Source of the DNA: an uncultured Eubacteriales bacterium
GTDB lineage: Bacteria; Bacillota; Clostridia; Oscillospirales; Oscillospiraceae
NCBI GenBank assembly: GCA_902475455.1
Contig: CABRZO010000064.1
Location: 1-11,577, forward strand
Direction: 5' to 3'
DNA length: 11,577 bases
Position 1 is the stretch's first letter. Every line of letters begins with the position of its first letter. Below, piece by piece: positions 5,110 through 11,577 of the stretch. Under the pieces are notes generated by a model. That model saw nothing but the letters and a program-made list of their open reading frames with translations, ran no database searches and had not been told where the DNA came from. The translations under genes and the position numbers were made by a program.

Positions 5110-6384
5110 TTATTCCTGGGGCTTGGGGCCGGAAGCGCCCTCCCCCTTGTTGCCTCCGCCGGAGGGACGGCGGCGGGAGCGGTGCCGCCGGCTGCGCTTC
5201 TCCCCGGCGGGCTTGTCCCCGGCCTCCCCCTTGGGGGCCTCGGTTTTCTGGCTCTGCTGGGCCTGCTGCTGGGGCTGCTGGCCCCCCTCTCCGGCACCCT
5301 TGGAACGGCGATGGGAGCGATGCCGGCGCCGGGGTGCCTTGGCGGCCTCCCCCTCACCGGCAACAGCGCCGGGGGTTTCCAAAGGGGCGGCGGACTCCGC
5401 CTTGGGGGCGGGCTGGGCCTTCTGGTCCTGGGCGGGTTTGGGCTGGCCGGAGCGGCGGGACTGGCCGGACTGCTCCGCCGGAGCCGCCGGGGCCTCGGAC
5501 TTCAGCCGGGGCTGGGTTTTCTGGGGCTTCTCCGCCGGGTCCGGCAGCTCGTAGCCCTCGGGCCGCTTGCCCTTGCCGGAGCGAATCACGGTGATGTCGG
5601 AGCTGGAGTACACCCGGGGGTTCTCCGGGTCCTCGTCCAGCCGCACCTTGACCTTCTCCCGCAGCAGCTGCACCGCGTTGACGGTGCCCACCCCGTCGGG
5701 GGTTTCCACCAGGCTCTCCAGCTTGGGGGTACGCTTTAAAACGTCCTCATAGGCCTCCTGCTCGTACTTCAGGCAGCACATGAGCCGGCCGCAGGCGCCG
5801 GAAATTTTGGTGGGGTTCAGGGAGAGGTTCTGGGTCTTGGCCATCTTGATGGACACGGGATGGAAGTCCGACAAAAAGGCGTTGCAGCAATAGGGCCGGC
5901 CGCAGACACCCAGGCCTCCCAGCATTTTGGCCTCGTCCCTCACGCCGATCTGCCGCAGCTCGATGCGGGTGTGGAACACCCCGGCCAGATCCCGCACCAG
6001 GGCCCGGAAATCCACCCGGCCCTCGCTGGTGAAGAAGAAGAGGATCTTGCTGCCGTCGAAGTTGTACTCCACCTCCACCAGCTTCATGTCCAGGCCGTGC
6101 TCCTGGATCTTCTGCTGGCAGATCTGGAAGGCCTTCTGCTCCTTCTCCTTGTTCTGCTCCATGGCCTTGAAGTCGGCCTCGGTGGCCTTCCGGACCACGG
6201 GACGCAGGGGGGACACCAGCTCCATCTCGTCGATGAGCCGGTTGCCCTCCACGCACTCGCCGAACTCCACCCCCCGGCTGGTCTCGATGATCACCCGATC
6301 TCCCGGGACCACGGTGAGGCCGTTGGGGTTGAAATAGTATGATTTTCCGCCCTCTTTGAAGCGGACGCTGATGATCTCAGTCAT
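5110..6384 (-). CDS. ricT: RicT (YaaT) PSP1-domain protein with long basic tail
   Basis: In Bacillus subtilis RicT forms the Y-complex with RicA (YmcA) and RicF (YlbF). The complex steers RNase Y mRNA processing and affects Spo0A-dependent sporulation, competence and biofilm formation. The PSP1 domain covers roughly residues 60-215. Six cysteines are visible: C161, C166, C167 (CGRPYCC) and C198, C203, C204 (CGRLMCC). The first four match the B. subtilis iron-sulfur ligands C161, C166, C167 and C198. The conserved core ends near 280. After that come about 140 residues of Pro, Ala, Gln, Lys and Arg with two similar arginine clusters (352-362 and 397-407). B. subtilis YaaT has about 275 residues, so the tail is an extension. 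The ATG at 6384 has AGGAG ten bases upstream. The gene follows holB by 24 bases, as in Bacillus. Confidence 0.95.
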   Translation of the reverse strand: MTEIISVRFKEGGKSYYFNPNGLTVVPGDRVIIETSRGVEFGECVEGNRLIDEMELVSPLRPVVRKATEADFKAMEQNKEKEQKAFQICQQKIQEHGLDMKLVEVEYNFDGSKILFFFTSEGRVDFRALVRDLAGVFHTRIELRQIGVRDEAKMLGGLGVCGRPYCCNAFLSDFHPVSIKMAKTQNLSLNPTKISGACGRLMCCLKYEQEAYEDVLKRTPKLESLVETPDGVGTVNAVQLLREKVKVRLDEDPENPRVYSSSDITVIRSGKGKRPEGYELPDPAEKPQKTQPRLKSEAPAAPAEQSGQSRRSGQPKPAQDQKAQPAPKAESAAPLETPGAVAGEGEAAKAPRRRHRSHRRSKGAGEGGQQPQQQAQQSQKTEAPKGEAGDKPAGEKRSRRHRSRRRPSGGGNKGEGASGPKPQE

Positions 6385-6408
6385 AGATGTGTTACTCCTT
6401 GCAAACAG

Positions 6409-7233
6409 TTAAACCCGGCCGCCGGACAGGCTGGCCCCCAGCCAGCCCAGCAGATGCCCGGCGCTCACATGGAAGGGCAGCATGTCCCGCCCCTGCCGGG
6501 CCAGATCCGCCCAGGCCAGCAGTTGGGCGCTGGAATGGCGGCGGGTCAGATTGCGGATCTCATTGCTCTGGCAGCCTCCGGTGACGGACGCCACCACCGC
6601 CTGTTGGAGCAGCTCCTCCAGGCTGGACAGAAACCCCTCCAGCCGCTGCCGGTCGGGCTTGGCCAGCTCCAGCCGGGCCAGAAAGCCGCAGCGCTCCAGC
6701 TCGTCCCCGGAGGAGAGCAGACCCACGAATTCCAGGGCCCAGGGGTCGGTCTCCCGGACCTCCTCCTCCAGATGAATGACGGCACACCGGGACCGGATGG
6801 TCTCCAGCAGCGCCCCGGCCCGGTCGCAGAGCAGCAGGAAGGCGGCGTATTTGGGGCCCTCCTCCAGCAGCTTCAGCAGGGCGTTCTGGGCGTTTAGATT
6901 CATGGTCTGGGCGTTGTCGATGACATAGACCTTCCGGGCGGCCTCGTTGGGCCGGATGAAGGCATCCCCTCGCAGGGTGCGGATGGGGGCGATTTTGATC
7001 TCCACCCCCACGTCCTTCTCCTCCATGAACCGCTCAATGGGGATGACGTCGGGGTGGATGCCCTCGGAAACCTTCCGGCAGTCCCGGCACACCCCGCAGG
7101 GTCTCTGCTCCTCCGGGGCGGTGCACACCAGGGCCTGGGCCATTTTCATGGCTCTGGCCTTTCGCTCGGGGCCACCACCGGCCAGAATGGTGGCGTGAAA
7201 GGGAATATTCACTTGAGAGGTCTGGTGTTCCAT
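6409..7233 (-). CDS. holB: DNA polymerase III delta prime subunit
   Basis: Delta prime is the stator of the clamp loader, which uses DnaX and delta to load the beta clamp at primed sites. Positions here are counted from the ATG. The product has 274 residues. An AAA+-like N-terminal domain starts with a degenerate P-loop (ILAGGGPERKARAMKMA) lacking GKT, expected since delta prime does not bind ATP productively. The zinc module C37-x8-C46-x2-C49-x2-C52 follows. KVYVIDNAQTMNLNAQNALLKLLEE is the Walker B-like region, and the SRC motif (148-150) carries the arginine finger. ATG 7233 is preferred over TTG 7272 because AGAGGAG (7239-7245) lies five bases before it. It sits between the decarboxylase and ricT in one likely transcript. 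Confidence 0.94.
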   Translation of the reverse strand: MEHQTSQVNIPFHATILAGGGPERKARAMKMAQALVCTAPEEQRPCGVCRDCRKVSEGIHPDVIPIERFMEEKDVGVEIKIAPIRTLRGDAFIRPNEAARKVYVIDNAQTMNLNAQNALLKLLEEGPKYAAFLLLCDRAGALLETIRSRCAVIHLEEEVRETDPWALEFVGLLSSGDELERCGFLARLELAKPDRQRLEGFLSSLEELLQQAVVASVTGGCQSNEIRNLTRRHSSAQLLAWADLARQGRDMLPFHVSAGHLLGWLGASLSGGRV

Positions 7234-7238
7234 GGCCG

Positions 7239-7245
7239 CTCCTCT
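7239..7245 (-). promoter_or_regulatory. Shine-Dalgarno deciding the holB start
   Basis: Read on the - strand this is AGAGGAG, five bases before ATG 7233. The longer in-frame option from TTG 7272 would add 13 residues (MESFAPEPGRGAA) unlike any delta prime N-terminus and would start only four bases after the decarboxylase stop. Confidence 0.75.
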
Positions 7246-7276
7246 CCCGGGTTCCGGGGCAAAAGATTCCAAAGGA

Positions 7277-8632
7277 TCAGGGTTCCACCGTCAGAATGAC
7301 GCTGTTTTCATCATAACACAATTTGTACAAATAATCGAGTATTTTTTCTGTGACCACCTCGCCGGGGGCCACCACCGGCACCCCGGGGGGATAGGGGGCG
7401 ATGGGGTCCGCCACAATCTTCCCCAGGGCCTGGCCCAGCCGGGTCCGCCTCGCCTCGGCAAATCGGGCCTGACGGGGAGATAATTTTGCCTCCGGCAGCG
7501 GCGGCGCCTCCAGGTCCGGCACAAAGGCAGCCTTTCCCCGCAATCCCAAGACATTCAAAGCCCGCTTGAGCCTTAAAATATCCCGCTCGTTGTCGGCGGC
7601 GGTGAGGATGCACACCACATGGAAGTTGTCGGCCATCTCCACATAGACGCCCTTTTCCTCCAGCTGCTGGGCCAGCCGGTAGCCGTCCTCCACCTGGAGC
7701 ACCAGCCGGCAGGGGTCCAGCCCCGCCCCCTTCAGGGGCAGGCAGGGGTAATTGTTCCGCAGGTCGGCGCACCAGGCGGCCACCCGGCGGTAGCTGCCCC
7801 GGCGCTCATACATCCAGGGCCGCAGCTTGTCCAGGGCTGCCAGCATGGGATAGGAGGGGGAGGAAGTGGCCGCCAGCCCGGCAGAGCGGCGCAGCTGCCG
7901 GATGGTGACCCCGTTGGCAAAGATAATGGCGGTCTGTCCCGGGGCGGAAAGGGTTTTGTGGGCGGAGACGGTGACACCGTCGGCGGGGCGGTAGGGGTTG
8001 AAGCCCAACAGGCAGTTCTGGCCGAACTGCTCCAGCACCAGGGGCAGATGGGCCCCGTGGGCCCCGTCCACCAGCAGTTTCAGCCCCCGGCGGTGGCAAA
8101 GCTCCCCCAGCCCCTCCAGGTCGCTGAGCACCCCGTAATAGGTGGGGCTGGTGACCAGCAGGGCTTTGGCTTCCGGGTGCTCCTTCAGGGCCTGGATCAC
8201 CGATGCTTCTGTCAGGGGGCCGGTGACGGCGCAGTTCTGGAGCCAGGGCCGGTTCAGCCACACCGGCTTCAAATCGAAGAGGGCCAGGGCGCTGTGGACG
8301 CTCTTATGGCACACCCGATCCACCAGCACCGTGTCCCCGGGCCGGGTGAACAGGGCGAAGAGGGTCAGAATCCCCTGGGTGGAGCCGCCGGTGGCGTAAA
8401 AGGCGGCGTCCATCCCCCAGTCCCAGGCCCAGAGCCGCTGGGAATCCTCCAGCCAGTCGTCGCCGTCGCCGTAGAGGTTGCCGGTGGGGGTGAGCTCGGT
8501 GAAGTCCAGGAGGGCCAGGGCATTCCACTCCTCCATGGGCATTTTCTTTCCCTTGTGGCCGGGCATATGGAGCCGCAGGGGGTTTTCCCCGGCGAATTTT
8601 ACCAGGGAATCATAAAAATTGTGGTCGGACAT
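7277..8632 (-). CDS. YaaO-like Orn/Lys/Arg decarboxylase family protein (PLP enzyme)
   Basis: A fold-type I PLP enzyme of the Orn/Lys/Arg decarboxylase group, probably acting on a basic amino acid to give a polyamine or related amine. The 451 residues show the N-terminal HMPGHKG (22-28), the PLP phosphate region ATGGSTQG (80-87), CHKS with the ring-stacking His (108-111), TSPTYYG (161-167), VDGAHGAH with the Asp that contacts the PLP nitrogen (D189), and SAHKTL with the Schiff-base lysine K226. The size fits B. subtilis YaaO rather than the 700-residue enterobacterial enzymes. The ATG has AGGT eight bases upstream. Its place before holB-ricT matches yaaO in Bacillus, though tmk, yaaQ and yaaR are missing here. 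The substrate cannot be read from the sequence, and YaaO-type proteins may not have the classical activity. Confidence 0.9.
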   Translation of the reverse strand: MSDHNFYDSLVKFAGENPLRLHMPGHKGKKMPMEEWNALALLDFTELTPTGNLYGDGDDWLEDSQRLWAWDWGMDAAFYATGGSTQGILTLFALFTRPGDTVLVDRVCHKSVHSALALFDLKPVWLNRPWLQNCAVTGPLTEASVIQALKEHPEAKALLVTSPTYYGVLSDLEGLGELCHRRGLKLLVDGAHGAHLPLVLEQFGQNCLLGFNPYRPADGVTVSAHKTLSAPGQTAIIFANGVTIRQLRRSAGLAATSSPSYPMLAALDKLRPWMYERRGSYRRVAAWCADLRNNYPCLPLKGAGLDPCRLVLQVEDGYRLAQQLEEKGVYVEMADNFHVVCILTAADNERDILRLKRALNVLGLRGKAAFVPDLEAPPLPEAKLSPRQARFAEARRTRLGQALGKIVADPIAPYPPGVPVVAPGEVVTEKILDYLYKLCYDENSVILTVEP

Positions 8633-8729
8633 GGCAATTTACCTCATATCTCTATGGTGTCATTTGAAAAGCGCAGGGGCGGCTTTTCATTCTGGCCGAC
8701 ATAGCATGCTTCGTTTTCCGGACAAAGGC

Positions 8730-8761
8730 AGGGGCGGCCTTTTGGGAAAAGGGCCGCCCCT
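8730..8761 (-). terminator. Hairpin after gyrA, possible terminator or attenuator
   Basis: GGGGCGGCC (8731-8739) pairs with GGCCGCCCC (8752-8760), capped by TTTTGGGAAAA. On the - strand the stem is followed by TGCCTTTGTCC, a poor T-tract, so it may stop transcription only partly, letting gyrBA transcripts continue into the decarboxylase-holB-ricT genes. The remaining ~95 bases to the decarboxylase start hold only a weak promoter candidate (TTGTCC, 16 bases, TATGTC on the - strand). Confidence 0.5.
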
Positions 8762-8773
8762 GAAAAAATTGGG

Positions 8774-11329
8774 TTATTCGCTTGCCTCAGGGGCGGCGGC
8801 TTCCGCTGCCGTCTCGCCGGCGGGGACGGAGGAAACATTCTCCCCGGCGGGAGTGTCCTCCTCGGACTCCTCCGGCTCTGCCACTGCCAGACCGATGACC
8901 TTCACACCCTCGGCCACGGTCATCACCTTGACGCCCTGGGTGGCCCGGCCGATGATGCCCACCCCGGCGGAGGCGGTACGGATGATGGTGCCGTCGTCGG
9001 AGATCATCATCAGATCCTCGTTTTCCGCCACCATGGCCACCCCGGCCACCGGGCCGGTCTTCTGGGTGCACTGGTAGCCCTTGACGCCCTGGCCGCCCCG
9101 GTTCTGGGCGGAGAATTCCTCGGGGTTGGTGCGCTTGCCGTAGCCGTTCTCGGTGACGGAGAAGAGCAACTTGCCCTCCTGGACGATCTCGCCGCCGATG
9201 AGCCAGTCGCCTTCCCGGAGCTTGATGCCCCGGACGCCCACGGCGTCCCGGCCCATGCACCGCACGTCGGACTCGTGGAACCGGATGGCCATACCCTCAT
9301 GGGTCAGCAGCAGCACGTCCTGCTCCCCGTCGGTGACGGCCACGGAGATCAGCTGATCCCCCTCCTCCAGGCTCAGGGCCCGGATGCCGCTCTTCCGGGC
9401 GGTGTTGATGCTCTGGAGGGTGATGCGCTTGACGGTGCCCATCCGGGTGGCCATCATCAGGTACCGGTCGGGCTCCTCCAGGCTCCGGACGTGGAGCATG
9501 GCGGTGACGCTCTCCCCATTCTCCAGGGGGAGCACATTGATGATGGGGGTACCCTTGGCGGTGCGGCTGGCCTCCGGCACCCGGTATCCCTTGAGCCGGT
9601 GAACCTTGCCGATGTTGGTAAAGAACAGAATGAAGTCGTGGGTGGAGGCGGTGAAGAGGCCCTTCACATAGTCCTCCTCCTTCAGGGTCTGGGCGTTGAC
9701 CCCCTTGCCGCCCCGGCGCTGGGACCGGTAGGCGCTGACCGGGGTGCGCTTGATATAGCCACCCTGGGTCAGGGTGAACACGCACTCCTCCTCCTCGATC
9801 AGGTCCTCGATATCCAGGTCGTCCTCCACATCCATGATCTCGGTGCGGCGGTCGTCTCCGAACTTGTCCCGGATGGCGATGAGCTCCTCCTTCAGCACGC
9901 TCTTCAGCATGCCTTCGTCGCTCAAAAGCTGGTCATAGTAGGCGATGCGCTGTTCCAGCTCCTCATACTCGTTGCGGAGCTTCTCCTCCTCCAGACCCTG
10001 GAGGCGTTTCAGCTGCATGTCCAGAATGGCCTGGGCCTGGATGTCGTCCAGCCCGAACCGGGCCATCAGATTTTCCTTGGCGTCGTCGTAGCTCTCCCGG
10101 ATGATCTTGATGACCTCGTCAATGTTGGCCTGGGCGATCAGCAGACCCTCCAGCAGGTGGGCCCGTTCCTGGGCCTTCCGGCGGTCATAGACGGTGCGGC
10201 GGGTGATGATCTCCTCCTGGAAGGCGAGATACTCGTCGATCATGTGCCGCAGGGAGAAAATTTTCGGCTGCCGCTGGTTGTCGGTCAGGGCCAGCATGAC
10301 CACGGCGAAGGAGCTCTGGAGCTGGGTCTGGGCGAAGAGCCGGTTGAGCACCACCTGGGGGTTGGCGTCCTTCTTGATCTCGATGACGATGCGCATGCCG
10401 TTGCGGTCGGACTCGTCCCGGAGGCCGGAGATGCCCTCCAGCCGCTTGTCCCGGACCTGGTCGGCGATGTTTTTCACCAGCATCTTCTTGTTGACCTGAT
10501 AGGGCAGCTCGGTGACGATGATCCGGATCCGGTCGTGGCCGAACTCCTCGAACTCGGTCCGGGCCCGGAGGATGATTTTTCCCTTGCCGGTGGCGTAGGC
10601 GGCCCGGATGCCGCTGCGGCCCATAATGATGCCCCGGGTGGGGAAGTCGGGGCCCTTGACGTACTGCATCAGGTCGTTCAGGTCCGCCTCCGGGTTGTCC
10701 AGCACGCAGACGCAGGCGTCGATGACCTCCCGCAGGTTGTGGGGCGGGATGTTGGTGGCCATGCCCACGGCAATGCCGCTGGAGCCGTTGACCAGCAGGT
10801 TGGGGAACCGGCTGGGCAGCACCCGGGGCTCCTTACGGCTCTCGTCAAAGTTGGGGTCCCAGTCCACGGTCTCCTTCTCGATGTCCCGGAGCATTTCCCC
10901 GGCCATCTTGCTCATGCGGGCCTCGGTGTAACGGTAGGCGGCGGGGGGATCTCCGTCCACGCTGCCGAAGTTGCCGTGGCCGTCCACCAGCAGATAGCGC
11001 ATGGAGAAGTCCTGGGCCAGACGCACCATGGCATCGTACACGCTGGCATCACCGTGGGGGTGATACCGGCCCAGCACGTCGCCCACGCAGGTGGCGGACT
11101 TCTTGAAGGGCTTGTCGCTGGTCAGGTTGTCCTCGTACATGGCGTAGAGGATGCGCCGGTGCACCGGCTTCAGTCCGTCCCGGACGTCGGGCAGGGCCCG
11201 GCCCACGATGACGGACATGGCGTATTCGATATAACTGGTCTCCATCTCCTGGACCAGCTCGGATTGGATGATTTTCTGATCCGGGTAGCGGATCTCCTCG
11301 GGATCATAGTCCCGCTTCATTTTAGCCAT
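8774..11329 (-). CDS. gyrA: DNA gyrase subunit A
   Basis: Gyrase introduces negative supercoils by ATP-driven double-strand passage, and GyrA carries the cleavage site and DNA-wrapping domain. The product has 851 residues, normal for GyrA. The breakage-reunion domain contains YHPHGDASVYDAMVRLAQ (89-106) and the active-site tyrosine Y134 in YRYTE. A coiled-coil segment covers about 380-500. The GyrA box QRRGGKG is at 537-543, marking gyrase rather than topoisomerase IV, followed by the beta-pinwheel repeats (for example RFHESDVRCMGRDAVGVRG). An acidic, low-complexity tail follows from about 815. The residue matching E. coli Ser83 is Ala95; that matching Asp87 is Asp99. The ATG is 21 bases after the gyrB stop with AGAGGGGGAG nine bases upstream, so the two genes are co-transcribed. 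Confidence 0.98.
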   Translation of the reverse strand: MAKMKRDYDPEEIRYPDQKIIQSELVQEMETSYIEYAMSVIVGRALPDVRDGLKPVHRRILYAMYEDNLTSDKPFKKSATCVGDVLGRYHPHGDASVYDAMVRLAQDFSMRYLLVDGHGNFGSVDGDPPAAYRYTEARMSKMAGEMLRDIEKETVDWDPNFDESRKEPRVLPSRFPNLLVNGSSGIAVGMATNIPPHNLREVIDACVCVLDNPEADLNDLMQYVKGPDFPTRGIIMGRSGIRAAYATGKGKIILRARTEFEEFGHDRIRIIVTELPYQVNKKMLVKNIADQVRDKRLEGISGLRDESDRNGMRIVIEIKKDANPQVVLNRLFAQTQLQSSFAVVMLALTDNQRQPKIFSLRHMIDEYLAFQEEIITRRTVYDRRKAQERAHLLEGLLIAQANIDEVIKIIRESYDDAKENLMARFGLDDIQAQAILDMQLKRLQGLEEEKLRNEYEELEQRIAYYDQLLSDEGMLKSVLKEELIAIRDKFGDDRRTEIMDVEDDLDIEDLIEEEECVFTLTQGGYIKRTPVSAYRSQRRGGKGVNAQTLKEEDYVKGLFTASTHDFILFFTNIGKVHRLKGYRVPEASRTAKGTPIINVLPLENGESVTAMLHVRSLEEPDRYLMMATRMGTVKRITLQSINTARKSGIRALSLEEGDQLISVAVTDGEQDVLLLTHEGMAIRFHESDVRCMGRDAVGVRGIKLREGDWLIGGEIVQEGKLLFSVTENGYGKRTNPEEFSAQNRGGQGVKGYQCTQKTGPVAGVAMVAENEDLMMISDDGTIIRTASAGVGIIGRATQGVKVMTVAEGVKVIGLAVAEPEESEEDTPAGENVSSVPAGETAAEAAAPEASE

Positions 11330-11350
11330 TTTGGATCTGCTCCCCCTCTC

Positions 11351-11577
11351 TTAGAAGTCCAGGTTGACGGCGTAGTGGGCGTTGCGCTCGATATACTCCC
11401 GGCGGGGCTCCACCTTTTCGCCCATCAGAATGGTGAAGATCTGGTCCGCCGCCACCGCGTCGTCCAGGGTGATCTGCTTCAAAGTGCGGCGGGTGGGGTC
11501 CATGGTGGTCTCCCACAGCTCGTGGGGGTCCATCTCACCCAAACCTTTGAAGCGGCTGATGTCCACCTTGACGTTGG
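11351..11577 (-). CDS. gyrB: DNA gyrase subunit B, C-terminal end only (partial)
   Basis: The last 74 complete codons plus the stop are present; the gene continues beyond the right edge. The visible residues include ISRFKGLGEMDPHELWETTM and end in RREYIERNAHYAVNLDF, the highly conserved GyrB C-terminus after the Toprim domain. GyrB supplies the ATPase of gyrase. The pairing with an adjacent gyrA carrying a GyrA box supports gyrB over parE. Confidence 0.97.
   Translation of the reverse strand, partial: NVKVDISRFKGLGEMDPHELWETTMDPTRRTLKQITLDDAVAADQIFTILMGEKVEPRREYIERNAHYAVNLDF

Noticed and set aside
4924..5739. A 271-codon open frame on the + strand running through the convergent region
   Set aside because: It crosses the strong terminator and then runs antisense to the low-complexity tail of ricT; the translation is Gly/Leu/Ala noise with no ribosome binding site.
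7234..7272. N-terminal extension of holB from TTG 7272
   Set aside because: A good ribosome binding site sits inside it, just before ATG 7233, and the extra residues do not resemble the family.
8666..8688. Inverted repeat GAAAAGC...GCTTTTC upstream of the decarboxylase
   Set aside because: The 7-base arms are short, there is no T-tract and no matching second site; it may be chance.
7619..8704. A 361-codon open frame on the + strand
   Set aside because: It lies fully antisense to the decarboxylase, whose motifs are clear. Its composition (Gly, Gln, Pro, Val, His) is typical of the complement of a GC-rich gene.
1..11577. tRNA, rRNA, riboswitch, transposase, toxin-antitoxin or phage genes
   Set aside because: I looked on both strands and saw no cloverleaf, conserved riboswitch core or mobile-element protein; the gaps are explained by repeats, promoters and terminators.

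Overview
The window looks like the chromosome of a GC-rich, spore-forming member of the Clostridia, most likely an Oscillospiraceae-type gut bacterium of the Flavonifractor/Lawsonibacter/Oscillibacter kind. The evidence is a full-length SpoIIE sporulation phosphatase, gyrB-gyrA and holB-ricT of Firmicutes type, strong G or C bias at third codon positions, and short GC-rich interspersed repeats between genes. The genus is an inference and cannot be proven from this sequence.

Layout, left half (+ strand): the C-terminal end of a sensor histidine kinase (1-107) and its intrinsic terminator; a 488-base gene-free stretch with a cluster of small hairpin repeats, a perfect inverted repeat and the probable spoIIE promoter; spoIIE (596-2770); an interspersed palindromic repeat and a terminator; then a tightly packed four-gene operon (3059-4955). 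This operon encodes an ECF sigma factor, a single-pass putative anti-sigma factor, a multi-pass membrane protein with a QAP-rich tail, and a small LiaI/LiaF-like membrane protein. Its genes overlap by 4, 8 and 14 bases, so translation is probably coupled. The sigma gene has no ATG, GTG or TTG at the expected start. An ATC eight bases after a very strong Shine-Dalgarno sequence is the best candidate.

Layout, right half (- strand, read from right to left): the C-terminus of gyrB (11577-11351), complete gyrA (11329-8774), an imperfect terminator-like hairpin, a YaaO-type PLP decarboxylase (8632-7277), holB encoding DNA polymerase III delta prime (7233-6409), and ricT/yaaT (6384-5110) with an unusual arginine-rich tail of about 140 residues. 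The two halves converge on a strong hairpin terminator at 5063-5104.

How the genes fit together: gyrBA sets DNA supercoiling. The decarboxylase-holB-ricT block is a shortened form of the Bacillus yaaO-tmk-yaaQ-yaaR-holB-yaaT cluster, linking replication-clamp loading with RicT-dependent RNA processing and sporulation control. SpoIIE activates the forespore sigma factor F. The ECF operon is probably an envelope-stress or membrane-sensing module. Most of the window is housekeeping or sporulation DNA. The least explained parts are the ECF operon with its non-canonical start, the RicT tail and the hairpin repeat cluster. I found no CRISPR array, tRNA, rRNA, transposase or phage gene.
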